From contig NC_067282.1 in NCBI RefSeq assembly GCF_020740795.1, positions 126,847,132 through 126,911,131 of the forward strand: a stretch of 64,000 nt of DNA, written 5' to 3'. Position numbers and translations under genes: made by a program. The notes under the pieces are model-generated. The model was not told the DNA's origin. It did not search any database and saw only the letters and a list, made by a program, of their open reading frames with translations. Below are positions 1-13,091 of the stretch, piece after piece (position 1 is the stretch's first letter; each line of letters opens with the position of its first letter). This DNA comes from Apus apus (Eukaryota > Chordata > Aves > Apodiformes > Apodidae).

Positions 1-3000
1 TCACCAGTCCATTGACCAGGATAAGGAACAGATTCCTTGTTGTGTGTTGAATCCAATCTCTCTGCCTGCTCTGCCTCTGTCCTCCTCTGGATATAACCTT
101 CTCTGCTTTTCAGGTTTCTGCTTTCTTTCTTTGTCACTGGCAATTCTTGTTTGCTTCTGTCTATCTCCTTCAGTTATTCTCTTGACCTGCTTCTCTCCCT
201 CTTTTGAAAGGATCTCTAAAGCCTTCCAGTCAGATCAGGAGAAAAGCAGTGGCTACAAGTTCTTCCTTCAGATGTTGAACTAGTTCCGTGAAGGGTCTCT
301 GCAGACCTGACCCTTCCCTTCTGTGACAAGAAAAGGTCTCTGAGTTTGTTCATTCCCAGTTTTTCCTCTCCCCACCCCTACCCTGAGGGGAGTGGGTTGA
401 AGGTCATGTTGTTGACCTGTTTAAATGGAGTTCATATTCTTCTCCCTCCTCCAGTACCGTTCCTGTCCCTGCACTTGCATTGTCCTACCTCTGTGGATCC
501 AATCTATTGACATCCAGAGTATATCTTACAAGCAGTATGTTCCTGTTGAAGTGAAAGACTTTGCAATATAGTAATAATAGACAGTATTTTATATGTATGT
601 ACCTGTACATATACAAATGCAATATTTATATACACATATATGCAACACTGCATCTTCCATTTTAAGGCTCTTCTGCCATCCCCTGTACCCAGTAGCTTCG
701 TGCCATGTCAGTTCTGCAGCTGAGTCTGCCCACTCACAGGTCCAACTCCTGAAATTCTTGCACAAACAATGAAATCCTCCCAAATACTTTGCATCACAAG
801 GCATACATTTTTACACCTGTCCTGAATATTATTAATCCTGCTGCTGCAGGCACCTTTCAGTGACCTGATAATTTTCTCTCTCTTGTAGAACTGCTTTAGA
901 TTTCTGTTGCTGTTCGTGGCTATTCAGAATGTTATTACATGTGTTTAGTTGTGTTCCTCTTTTTCTCTTTTGAATAGGTGAGATAGAAAAAATGCACTGC
1001 AGTAATGTGTTACTATTTGTGTTTGAGCACCACTTGAGACTGGTACACAAATATATGTTAAGGGCAGGATAGAAGGTAGAGAAACTTGTTGCCCTATGTT
1101 GCAGTCACAATGCATTCGCATTAAACTGGTGAATCATTAGCCTTGGTGAGTTGCAGAGCAGAACCAATGGGTTCATGAACATAATGTATTCTCCCAGGGC
1201 AAGCTAAAAACCATTTACCATTCCTTCATTATAAAAGCAGTATAAGCATGACTTAGCATGCACCCATCCATCCTAGTCTGCTACTGTCAGAAGCTTTCTG
1301 AGTTCCGGTGGACAAATAACAAACACAGAGACATGAGCTATTGGCTTTGTATTTACATGGGAATTGCCCAACATTCTTTTTGCCTATTTCTCCCTAAATT
1401 ATTGTATGTATTATAGGAGTTTTAGAAGAGAAGACCCAGCAGAACTGTAAAATAGCCTTTCTTGTATGTACAGCTTTTAAAACTGGTGGGATTCAATGTG
1501 GAAAAGAAGTGCAAATTACCAATGTTTTTCAGGAGTTTTTATTAGCAGTGTGATAATTCAATAATTTATCACATGATTTTTAACTGAATTTCAGTCTCAT
1601 GAGAATTGAATCAACTAGATCAAACTGGAGAAATATCAGAAAAAAAATAATAAAAAATATCTCCAAAGAAAAAGCAGCAGTGTGACATGAAACAATAACC
1701 CCTCCAACATTACATCATAACTCGTTCTTGCTGAAAATTACTGTTTTCTATTTCTATGGCATTGTCATTAATACTATGCTTCCAGTAATCCACCTATGGC
1801 CCTGCTGGCCTATCATCTAACAATGGTTTAAATTTCTCCATGCTCCCCTAGCATTTTGCCACAATTATCTCAATATTTTATTTTTCTTTGTTTTACGTTA
1901 TATTAAAGTTATGTCCTCTTTCATATTTCCCCCTTGACACCTTTCCAAAGGTTTTAAAAATGTGACTGCTAAAACAAACAAAAATATTCTGTCATTGACT
2001 CGTCTCTGTTCTCTGTGATTGTTTAAAGTCTAAGGGTCCATTCTGTAGTAAGCTATGTGATTTGAACATATCCTTCCGTAGATGCCAGAGAAAGGAGAGT
2101 ATGGTAGGGACGGTCAATACAGCTGTCTTCTCTTCGTCTCTGTTCTGGTTGTATCAAGGGATGTGTGTCAAGCCTTTTCTAACTTTTATTTCCTAGGCAG
2201 CATGATCCTAACTAGGAATAAATCTTTTTACAAGCTGAAAGGATGCTGTTGTACTGCTCTTAGAAGTTGTTGAGAAAGTGCCGTTTGTTCCTCAAAGGAG
2301 TATTCCACTAAAACCACCTTGATTAGTCATACCCAATACTTCCCCATGGGCATTTTGAAATATAAAATATGGGGACATATTTGGGACTCACAAGGACCTC
2401 TGATACTTTTGGGGGTGTAGCAAGACATTATCAAGGCTTTCATGTATTTTATATTTTATTATGATAATCCAAAAAGACTGTTGCTTATAGAACAAAACCA
2501 GATCACTTTTTAATAAAATGTATGTAAAGAAGCAGAACACTCCCCATATTTCATACTCTTTCCATTGCGGACATAAAAGTTGTTACCTCCCATTGACATA
2601 AAATGTGACAGAAGGTTCAAAACCAGCTGCTCATTGGAGACAGGGTCAGGCAGTGCTGTAAATTAACCTGTATTGGTCTGTCTGTGTCTGCCCAGATGCC
2701 GGAGTCGAAATCATTGTGCTCAATTTTCCCATTGGAAGATAAAAGCCTGGGAATGCCTTCTGCCCTATAACCTAGGGAGCTTTGGTCTCCAGCAGCCTGA
2801 GTTGGCAGAGGCTGGGAAAGCCCCCAGTAAGACAGTGCTGGATGACAGTATTCTGTGCTACCTGGTGCTCATCCTTGTTCCTGAGTTAACTGCTGGTGAT
2901 ACCAGTGCAATTCTTGGACTGTGTGCTCATATGAAAAATGAGCTATAGGAAATAAACCTGAAAGTTCAGGTCTCATTCCTGTCATTTTGCAAGAAGACTT

Positions 3001-3843
3001 AGAAATATCAGGAAATGTAGGACTCAGGCTCAGAATTTGAACTTGACAGAACTTGCTGTAAAGCAGCTTGCCACCTCCAGAGGTATACAGTGGTGGGAAG
3101 ATGGTGGTTCCATCATGTTATAGTAGCCACAGGTTGATTTTTTTATATCAACCCTATTGAGAGGAAAAATCAGAATCTCTAAAATTGTCCCAAATTATTT
3201 AATTTAAAAATAAATTTCAGCTGAGTCAGTCAAAAGGCTGCCTTTCTATTTTGATAATTTTTAAAGTGTCCATAGTTTTGAAATGTGTTTATTGAATTTT
3301 TGTAATGGAGCTGGTTTATAACCTAAACCAAACGCTTTAATTCAGAAAATGCCATGATGATGACTCCTCCCTTTTTATTTGTCTTAAAGTGTTTCTAATA
3401 GGTAAAGTAACTGATGCTAACATTCCCTCTTTCACAGTCAATTTCAGTGAATTATAAATAAACAACAGCAAAAAAAAGATGGAAAATTCCTACTGGCTTT
3501 ACTTGTCCAAAATGGTTTTACTTCTCAGGACAGCTACATTTTGTTATGCCTTAGTTGATGCAGCAGTGGAAAAACTTCTGCTCTCTACCAAATGGGATTC
3601 TATTCATTGACTATAACAGTTTACAGACTGTATTCTGAAGGTTTGTGGGTTTTTTTCTTGTGTGAAACTTTAATGATAGGTGAGCTGGATATGCTAGATT
3701 ATCATACAATGGAAGAAAGAGAATAATAATTTACTGTCATGTGAGAGAGTGGCAAGGCTATTATCTTTGTAAATGTCTACATTTGAATTCGGCACAAGCC
3801 AGAAGATACTTCAAAGAGTCAAGTGCGCTGTGCTATCTGTTGA
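1..3843. other. No assignable feature
   Basis: AT-rich sequence with only short chance open frames (for example 2673-2948 on the plus strand). No conserved motif, repeat family or splice-framed exon was recognised. Confidence 0.5.
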
Positions 3844-4430
3844 CATAGAATCATAGAATCATAGAATCATAGAATCCTAGGGGTTGGAAGGGACCTCGAA
3901 AGATCATCTAGTCCAACCCCCCTGCCAGAGCAGGGTCACCTAGAGTACATCACACAGGAAGGCATCCAGGCGGGTTTTGAATGTCTCCAGCGAAGGAGAC
4001 TCCACAACCTCTCTGGGCAGCCTGTTCCAGTGCTCTGTCACTCTTACAGTAAAAAAATTTTTCCTGATATTCATCTTAAACCTCCTATGCTCCAACTTGT
4101 ATCCATTACCCCTTGTCCTATCACTGGTCTTCACTGAAAAAAGCTTAACTCCATCGTCTTGACACTCACCCTTTACATATTTGTAAACATTGATGAGGTC
4201 CCCCCTCAGTCTCCTTTTCTCCAAACTAAAGAGACCCAGCTCCCTCAGCCTTTCCTCATAAGGGAGATGTTCCACTCCCTTAATCATCCTTGTGGCTCTG
4301 CGCTGGACTCTTTCAAGCACTTCCCTGTCCTTCTTGAACTGAGGGGCCCAGAACTGGACACAATATTCCAGATGTGGCCTCACCAATGCAGAATAGAGGG
4401 GGAGGAGAACCTCTCTTGACCTACTAACCA
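3844..4430 (-). mobile_element. CR1 LINE fragment, 3' end
   Basis: Four ATCATAGAAT-type units and GGTTGGAAGGGACCT (reversed) mark the CR1 3' terminus at the low coordinate. The minus strand has one uninterrupted frame of about 163 codons for the reverse-transcriptase C-terminal part ([34 protein letters not shown]). It is 5'-truncated. The open frame suggests a relatively young copy. Confidence 0.93.
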
Positions 4431-5261
4431 CACCCTGTCATGTGTTATGTGTTCCTCTAAGACATCTATCTTGATAGTTACTCTTGTCACATCTGATCCA
4501 GCTTTTGATTTCTCAAATCAATTTTCCATTCTGTTGCAGAATTTCACAGCTGGAATAAATATTGCTACTAGCCACCTTTTCTGTAGTATGTCTTTTTAGT
4601 AAGTCACTGTGCATAGTAGGCTCAGCAACCATCAGATACTGGGCCTTTAATGAGGCAAAGCCTCCTGCCACTTCGCTACTGTTTAAGCTGCTGTTCAAAG
4701 AGAAGACTGCATCAGAGAGAGCATCTCTCCTCTATAGCACTAGCACACAGTAGAGACCTTGGAAATATCTTAGACACAGTCAAGTTTAGGACTTTAGTTT
4801 CTGTGTGTGTTTTGTACTAATCTGAGACATTTGATGAAAATTGGACTGGAAGTCAGGGAGGGTGGAGGTATTTAGGCAAGCCTCTAATTCTGTTTGTTTC
4901 AGACATAAAGCTGTGTTTCAGAAGTCTGCAGTAGCAACAGCCAATGACTTCACTGTATCCCTTTTTAAATGAGTTTTTAGCAATATGGTAATTATCTCAA
5001 CTGTGGATATGAAGAGGTAATTTAGAGGAGCAGGAACAACAGAGAATGTCACACCACACAGCTATCTCATAGTCTGGAAATGCTGTGTTCTCTAGTCTAA
5101 GCATAGGGCCTTGGCAGCATGCCTGGGATCCCAGCTCTGGCTGGTCAACAAGGGGATGCAGGTACCATGTGAATGATGGTAGGAGTTACCCATATACAGA
5201 GGTTGCTCTAACTCATGCAGGGCATGGTTGGAGGCTGCATTTTATGACCCTTGCTAACCAA

Positions 5262-5690
5262 AGAATCATAGAATAGTTTGGGTTGGAAGGGACCTTAAAA
5301 ATCATCTAGATCTAACCCCCCTGCATTGGCAGGGACATCTTCCACTAGATCGGGTTGCTCAGAGCCCCATCCACCCTCGCCTTGAACGCTTCCAGAGATG
5401 GGGCATCCAAAACTTCCCTGGGCAACCTGTTCCAGTGTCTCACATTCCTCACAAGGAAGAATTTCCTCCTAATCTAAATCTCCCGTCTTCAAGTTTTAAT
5501 CCATTGCCCCTTGTCCTCTTGCTACAAACCCTAGTAAAAAGTCATTCTCCATCTTTCCAGTAACCCGTTCAGGTTCTGGAAGACCACTGTGAGGTACCCC
5601 CAGAGCCTTCTCTTCTCCAGGCTGAATCCATTAGCCTTTCTTGTCCCACTGTCTGGGGCATGGAACACTTCCCTGTGCCCGACTGCTGAA
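5262..5690 (-). mobile_element. CR1 LINE fragment, 3' end
   Basis: It begins with reversed CR1 terminal repeats and GTTTGGGTTGGAAGGGACC. The text continues through the segment giving LPREVLDAPSL-like remnants. The frame is broken and the copy is 5'-truncated. Confidence 0.88.
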
Positions 5691-6824
5691 TATTCACAAG
5701 TTCAGGAACTTGTAAAGCAAGGAACAAGTTAATGGTTCTCATTGCTGCCTAGATTTTTTCATTTTGTACCCCATTTTCAAGCCTCATTGACTTGTAATTA
5801 TAACTGCTTCATAATGAGCCTAGTTGCACATAATAGAAGAGCATGTGACATCCAGCAATTTCCCTGAGATGTGCAATGTACAACCTGTTACTGTGTTTGT
5901 TTGACTAATTCATAACCATAAATTTCCTTGTTATGTAGTTTATATCCATTCTTGTATTTTTACTTAAACCAAGAGAGAAAAATTTAGCCTTATAAATAAG
6001 ATGATATTTTAAGTTACAATACAATAATTACTTTATCAGATGTCATATCTTTTGTTATGTGAAGCTTAAATGTTCAGAATTGTAAAACAATTCAGAACTA
6101 AGCCATTTCATGCATGCATCTTCTGCACATTACCCTTTCCCATGGCCACCTACACACATTGGGCTGTCTTCCAAATCACTCTGTGCTTTCTTCATGAAGT
6201 TCTTCTTAAGTAAGTCCTTTTGAAATGTCCTCTTCAGAAATCTTTCTCAGATCACCTACTATCAATTAAACTAGTTGACTAACGGGAGTCTCTTCTGTAC
6301 TACTGAGTAAAGGGAATATTCTCAGTGAGCAATGAGTCTTTCCACTTAGCTTTGCAAGTCATGCTAACCATTTCCTTTTTGCACAGCTATCTGTGAAGTT
6401 TGGTCCTTCAAAACTAAGAGAGATGTCATCTTTACAGTCATTTGGCTGCAGAAAGCATTTTAAACTGACTAAAAGTTCAAAAGGCACCATGCAATCATAG
6501 TTTGAATTAAAATAACTGAGTTATTTCAAGTCATACAGTGCTCATAGGGAAATCTTCGGGTTTTGTTGCATACTGGAAAAGACAAAGGGTGGGGTTTTTT
6601 TATAGGCATAACTAGATTAGATTAGTTGCAGTCTGTTGTTGCCATAAAGTTTTATTAGCACACCCAGTTTTGTGTTCTTGATGTTCTGTTGTTCATAGTG
6701 ATAAAAAAAATCTTGAGTCTATAATTACCTTTTTCACTTTAACACAATGTACATTAAAATTAGCGTACAAGCATTGCACCCATGCCATGTTGTTACATAA
6801 CAGCCTTCAGCTCACGAGCAACTC

Positions 6825-7181
6825 TCAGTGCTTCTTGGCAAATAATTTCCCTGCTGTTCTCAACATCAGTATTTGTCTCAACAGATTTACTGAAGTCGTG
6901 AATGTTTTCTTCATAGTGCCTATATACCTTAAAGATACATTGTTTTGCTTACTTAGTTTTCTTACATTGCATTCAGCTGCTCTGTATTGACATACAGCTG
7001 CACAAGTAGCTCGTTTGTCAACAAAGCTCAGAGGTGCAATCTTGAATGTCACAGCTTTATGAGTTTTCTTCTTGGCATTGTCATGTTCTTTGCCCTTGTG
7101 GCACACAGTCAGTAAACCACCTGCATCATAAAACTTAAGCAAACCCAAATGGGAAAAAATGTTATTCCAGTAAGATACCAA
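6825..7181 (-). other. Unidentified open frame of about 118 codons
   Basis: A basic, Lys-rich stretch (KGKEHDNAKKKTHKAVTFK, then LSFVDKRATCAAVCQYRAAE) lies in an AT-rich area. It looks more protein-like than neighbouring frames and may be part of a processed pseudogene or an exon. No family is recognised. Flanks 5691-6824 and 7182-7715 hold nothing assignable. Confidence 0.25.
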
Positions 7182-7715
7182 TATTCATAATTATCAGAGA
7201 AAATTGATGTGTCTCTGATTTCATGTGGAGGCAGAAGCTGCTGTCTTTAAATAGCATGCCTTATAAAGCATACTGTCTTTTTTCAAGTTGCACAGCCACA
7301 TGATGAATGGAAAATGCTGCTAAATCACCTCTGTTGAGGACTGCTGTCCTCAGTAAATGCACATTAAATTATCACAGTAAATGAATCTGCATATTGGGTA
7401 TTCTGTGTGAAATATGCAAGTTTTCTGAGGTTTTCAGTTTTGGTTAAAATAAGTGTTCATATTCTAGATCTAAAATCAATGTTCTAAACAGCCAAAGACA
7501 AGTCTATATCCATATGCCTGGAAAGTCAGTTATGCAAAGTTGAAATGTATATGGCACTTTATGGGTCACATCCACATTAATTCTGTTTGTTTTGTTATTT
7601 AAAAACCTCATTATTTAATCTGATATAGCTTATAACATCCTTATTTGATTCAATATAAGGCCTAGCACATATATTTCAGGCTGTGTGACCTGTAGTTCTA
7701 CTAACTGTCTTTCAG

Positions 7716-9388
7716 ACCAGTGGCCCTCAGGGCATTTGACCACCTGAGATGGAATACAAGGATGGAGAGCAGAACAACCCCCCCACAATCCATGAGGATG
7801 CAGTCAGAGATGCAGCACCTATACATAGACTCAAAAGTCTATGTGGCCAGGTGGGTTCCACCCGAGGATACTAAGAGAGCTGGCAGAGGAGATCACAGGC
7901 CTCTCTCTATCATCTGTCAACAGTCCTGGATAACACAGGAGGTCCCAAATGACTGGAGGCTTTCCAATGTGATGCTTATCTACAAGAAGGGCTCAAAGAA
8001 GGATCCTGGGAACTACAGGCATGTCAGCCTGACCTCATTACCAGGGAAAATTATAGAGAGGTTCATCTTGAGTACACTCACATGGCAAGTGCAGGATAGC
8101 CACAGGATCAGGCCCAGCCAGCATGGGTGCAGGAAAGGCAGGTCCTGCTTGACTCACCTGATCTCCTTCTATGAGCAGGTGACCCACCTGGTGGATGAAG
8201 GAAGAGCTGTGGACGTTGTCTATCTGGATTTTGGAAAGGCCTTTGACAACATCTCCCTCAGCATTCTCCTAGAGAAGCTGGTGGCTCATGGCATAGACAG
8301 GTACACTCCCTGCTGGGTGAAAAACTGGCTGGCTGGCTGCCTGGCTGAGCCCAGAGAGCTGTAGTGAATGGGGTTGGATCCAGCTGGTGGCTGGTCACCA
8401 GTGGTGTTCCCCAGGGCTCAGTTTTGGGTTCAGTCTTGTTCAATCTTTACTAATGACCTAGGTGAGGGGATGGAGTGCTTCCTAAGGAAGTTTGCAGATG
8501 ATACTAAGCTGGGAGGAAGTGTCAATTTGCTTGAGGGTAGGAAGGGTCTGCAGAGAGACCTGGACAGACTGGACCAATGGGCCAAGGCCAATTGTATGAG
8601 GTTTAACAAGGCCAAGTGCCGGGTCCTGGAATTTGGTCATAACAACACCATGCAAAGCTACAGGCTTGGGGAGGAGTGGTTGGAAAGCTCCATGATGGAG
8701 AAGGACCTGGAGGTGCTGGTTGACAGCCAATTTAACAGTGTTGTGTCCAGGTGGCCAATAAGGCAAATGACATCCTGGCCTTCATCAGGAATAGAGTGGC
8801 CAGCAGGAGTAGAGAGGTGGTCGTGCCCCTGTACTCAGCACTGGTGAGGCCTCACCTCGAGTGCTGTGTGCAGTTCTGGGCCCCTCACTGCAAGAAGGAT
8901 GTTGAGTTGCTGGAGCATGTCCAGAGGAGAGCTAGCAAGCTCGTGAAAGGTCTGGAGAATAAGCCCTGTGAGGAGAGGCTGACAGAACTAGATTGTTTAG
9001 TTTGAAGGAGGCTGAGGGGAGACCTCATTGCTCTCTGCAGCTACCTGAAAGGAGGTTGTAGGAGTGTGGGAGTTGGTCTCTTCTCCCAAGTGAATAATTG
9101 TAGGACGAGAGCAGATGGCCTGAAGCTGCACCAGGGGAGGTTTAGACTGGTTATTAGAAAGAATTTCTTTGCTGAAAGAGTGGCTGGGCAGTGGAACAGG
9201 CTGCCCAGGGAGGTGGTGGAGTCACCATCCCTGAAAGTGTTTAAAAGAAATACAGATATAGTGCTTAGTGACATGATTTAAGCACTGAATAGGTAAATTG
9301 GGTTATGGTAGGGGCTTTTAGGTTTTGGTTGGACTTGATGATCTTCAAGGTCCCTTCCAACCAGGATGATTCTATTGATTCTGTAACT
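7716..9388 (+). mobile_element. CR1 LINE, reverse-transcriptase half
   Basis: The fragment covers the reverse transcriptase to the 3' end. SLTSLPGKIIERF (about 8022), VYLDFGKAFDN (about 8219) and [10 protein letters not shown] (about 8489) are the fingers and catalytic motifs. [13 protein letters not shown] and [14 protein letters not shown] follow near the end. The frame is split at about 8364, 8847 and 9005, so it is inactive. The 3' end is near TTCTATTGATTCTGT. Confidence 0.92.
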
Positions 9389-12300
9389 ATCGTACTTAAT
9401 GTTTGTGTCACCTGTCAAGCACAGTATCTCCTTTAGTTCTTGTAACCTTTTGTTATGTCATGTCCCTCAGGTGCCTCAGAACCTCTGAGACCTGGCGTTT
9501 GAAAAGATACTTTTCATGAGGACGAAAAGCTGTGATAATGTTATGATGTTGCTGCCTGATGCTTCATCATATATTGCAAATTCACTTCTGGCAACAGCGT
9601 GCTCCCATGCAACTCTGATCCTAGTGGTACATATTGTGAGAAGGTTAGTCGATGAAAAAGCGATGGAATAAGAGATTTCCGAAGTTTAAATGCAGTTCAA
9701 TCCCAGTGCCATTTTAGACCTTTGGTAACCTAATAAAAGACTAAAATAATGCAAAAAAAAGACACTTAGGAAGAACTACCCTGCACTAATCAGCCTCACT
9801 ATCATGCTTATCATCTACCCCAAAAGGGGAAGCGTTGGGTTCCTTCTTATTATCTATAGTAGTTTTCCTTTTCTCTCATCCTTTTGTATCTCTATACACT
9901 AGCATCCATACATGCTCATCTACAGTAATATAAAGCCCAGTACAAACACACACCTCAAACTCTTGATGCATCCCATGTTTTCCATTCCCTTTTCTTTTAA
10001 GGTTGTTGAAAAGAAGAGGTTCAATTAATTTCACAGAAACAGTGAGAAACAGACTGGATACTACTTTCTCTATAACTAAAATTATCTGCACCACCCAGCT
10101 ACAGTAAGAGCTCATTTTTCTTTCTGCAGAGCCTGGCTCACATCTTGCTGACCGTTCTGCCCAGTGTTCTGCACTCTCCACTTTTTCCAAAGGAGCGCTT
10201 GCTGATAAAGAGATGGTCCCATGTCTCCCATTACAGCTTTGCTCCTGGGCTCTTGTTGTCTTATAGCAATGTTCTACTGATTTAAAAGCATATCAGTGAA
10301 AAATGTTTTAATAGTTAAATGTGTTAAGATTCTGATTTGAAATAGAAAGAAGATCCGGGGACAGATGAGCATTAAATTCTTTAATAAATTGGCTGACTTT
10401 CACAGGGAAGGAACTTTTTTTTGTTGTTTTTTTGCTTTCTACAGACAGTGTCTGTGAACACTGATTTTCAGTATATTATTTAGTATCTTGCTGACAGTGC
10501 ATTTCAAGCTGTGAGCACCGGCTTCTATGTCAAGTCCTGACATCCATGAACCCTATTTTTCCCTATCCAGCAGCTGACATTTAGGGTCCTCCCATTTTAC
10601 TCTCATGGTTATCTTGTAGATAGGCAAACATGAAGCTGTCATGCTCCTTCCACTTCAGAACAGCACTGGGGGCTTATTCCTCCAATGCACCCCTGTATTC
10701 ACTTCACTCCATCTTCTGAGTTGTCCATGTCTGAATGGATGTTGATGCCAACAGCTTCTCTTTAGTTCCCAAACCTTTTAAGACTTATATCGCAGGCTCT
10801 ACCAAGGACTTTACTCTCACACTTAGTATACAATACTAGCCTTTATTTTCCATACAAAATGTGTTTCAAATGAATCCCTTCTCTGAACTTCCCAGTGCCA
10901 TGGAAGGATTATGAACCTCCTCTGTCCCCAAAAATAGTGAGTGGATATTCCTGAACAGCCTGTGTCTTGGGCTTCCCTACATGTGTAGTCAAGAGAACTT
11001 TGATAGCCTCTGAGGTAAAAGGCAGACTGGATGAGATAATGAATTTACTTGAATTTAAAAAAAAATAGATACCATAAATGCTTCTCTCTGAAATACACCA
11101 TTTTTAACAGGGGGAAAGACCTTCCCAAGCTGCTGGGGCCAAGATTTGTGCTGAGACCAAATGAAGATATGGAATAGTTCACAAAGATCTGCCACAGAAA
11201 TGAAAGAAATGTCCTCTGCAAGTTATCACCATTAACCTGACTTGCCTGCAGTAACAGTGAATGCTCCCTAAGAAGTCCCACCAGACAGGCAGCAGGAAAC
11301 CCAGATATTAACATTCATTTTCAAAATTAACCATCAAATAAAAGTGTATAACAGATTGCTAGGAAAAAAGAAGTTATGGGAAGAAAAAGAAGTAAAATGT
11401 GCCAGCTTAGATGCCTGCAGAGATTTGTATTTTTTCAAGTTGAATGGATTGAAACAGATGAAACACTGTACCTTAGGTGCATTGCATCTTGCACTTCCTA
11501 CTGCAATAGTAAGGAATTCCAGATAGTTCAACTGGTACTTGTGCCTATAAATTAGGACTTGGTTTTACTGAGTGTAATGAATTTACTTAGTTCACAAACA
11601 TCTTTCAGCACATTAAGAAAGGCATTATTTTTTTTTTTTTAACCAAGGTACTGCTTCAGTATTTCCAAATATTTTCCACTGAAACATTTAATGTTAAAGA
11701 CATATTATTGTTTTGTCATTTATTTTAAAGAAAGTGTCCAAATAATAAAGCCTATACACACAGATACAAGTTACATGTATATAAGGAATAAATGCATATG
11801 TAATGCAAAACAAACACTGACATATGAAGCTTCAAGGAATGCATTCAGTGAAACTCCAACCAGAAAAGCAGAAGCATTATTTTCTTTCAAGAAGTAGGAA
11901 AAATACTTTGATAACACATGATGTGTAGTGTGTACCTTGGACTGCAGAGACCCGAAACAGTGCAGATATAATATAGTTTGAGTATTGGTTGTGTGCAGCT
12001 CTGAATGCAGCATGCGATTTTTATCCTCTCTGCTATTTGCATAGCAATGAATGTTATGGCAGCACTGAATTTATTAATGTAATATTTTAATCCAACCAGA
12101 ACATTTGACTCTACTTTCCACAGAGATTGCTTCCAGGGATTCCCTGTAGTCTTCTAAAAACGGCCTTTTGTTTCTATAAATATTAATGCAAATGTGAATA
12201 GAATTTGATGGATAAAGAGAGACGTGTTCTTTCTGTATCCCTGTGCCTCAAACAGGGAAGAAAAGACTTAGAAAAGAAGGCGTGCCCAGGCAAACTGCTC

Positions 12301-12976
12301 TAGAAGAGGATTATGGGTGAACAGTAGTTATTGTGTGCGCAGTAAGTAATTCAAGGATGTAGTTGGACTGGTTTATGACTGACGAGTGTTAGTGTAAAAT
12401 GCTGACCAAAGCTCAACAGAGGTCTGCAAGAATATGTGGTTGTCAACCTAGACAGTCATGCAAGATTCATTTCTTGACTATAGCCAATTTTTTCAAGTTG
12501 ATTCCTACGCATGTATTTTTTTTTCTCTCATTTGTGAGTCTAGGAGGGAAAATGCAGGCAAACAAAAATATTTAGTCTCTAATGACCTGTTCATTTGAAA
12601 TACCATTCTGAGAAAATCGTGTGACAAACAGGCAAAAATATATTTAATTATATTTAAAATTTCCAGTTCCTAAAGTTGTTATCTTACAATGGCAGATCCG
12701 ACATCCCTTCTTGTAATGCTGCTTCAGGTGAGATGAAAAGGCAGTTTCTCACAGATCCAAAATTGCTTTGACAAACAGGAGGGGCTGGCATAAATAATCT
12801 GTCCATATACAGCGGCACAGAAGATGTTATCATATAACATAACCCTAGGAAATGAAAAAATATCGTTTAATGATGTTCTGGTGACATCATGTGATCTATA
12901 TTTGAACCATTTGTAATCATATTGACTTGCCCCTGGAATGCAGACCCATTTTCTCCTTGAAGATATTTCATTTGTG
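9389..12976. other. Downstream flank of gene B, nothing assigned
   Basis: AT-rich unique-looking sequence with chance frames only. The gene B 3' untranslated region must begin here, but no poly(A) signal could be singled out. Confidence 0.45.
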
Positions 12977-13091
12977 TCAAGTGATCCTTTTGAGTTTGGT
13001 GCATGTGATCAAGCTGTACTTTGCCACCCATTGTTCCTTTTTTAGGATACAAATTTGGAACTTTATAGCAGATACCATGGTCTCTGTGCCC
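12977..13091 (-). CDS. Gene B exon 6: lectin-domain end (start of exon less certain)
   Basis: With an acceptor at TGACAAAG just above 13091 the exon restores the Trp codon split by exon 5. It then codes for 37 residues including [11 protein letters not shown] and [10 protein letters not shown] before TGA at 12979-12977. Two cysteines fall where the fourth and fifth domain cysteines are expected, but the usual final Cys (as in YICEK of gene A) is Thr followed by stop. A stronger-looking acceptor at 13154 keeps the same frame but meets TGA at 13099-13097, which would remove this end. The exon may be eroding. Confidence 0.55.
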
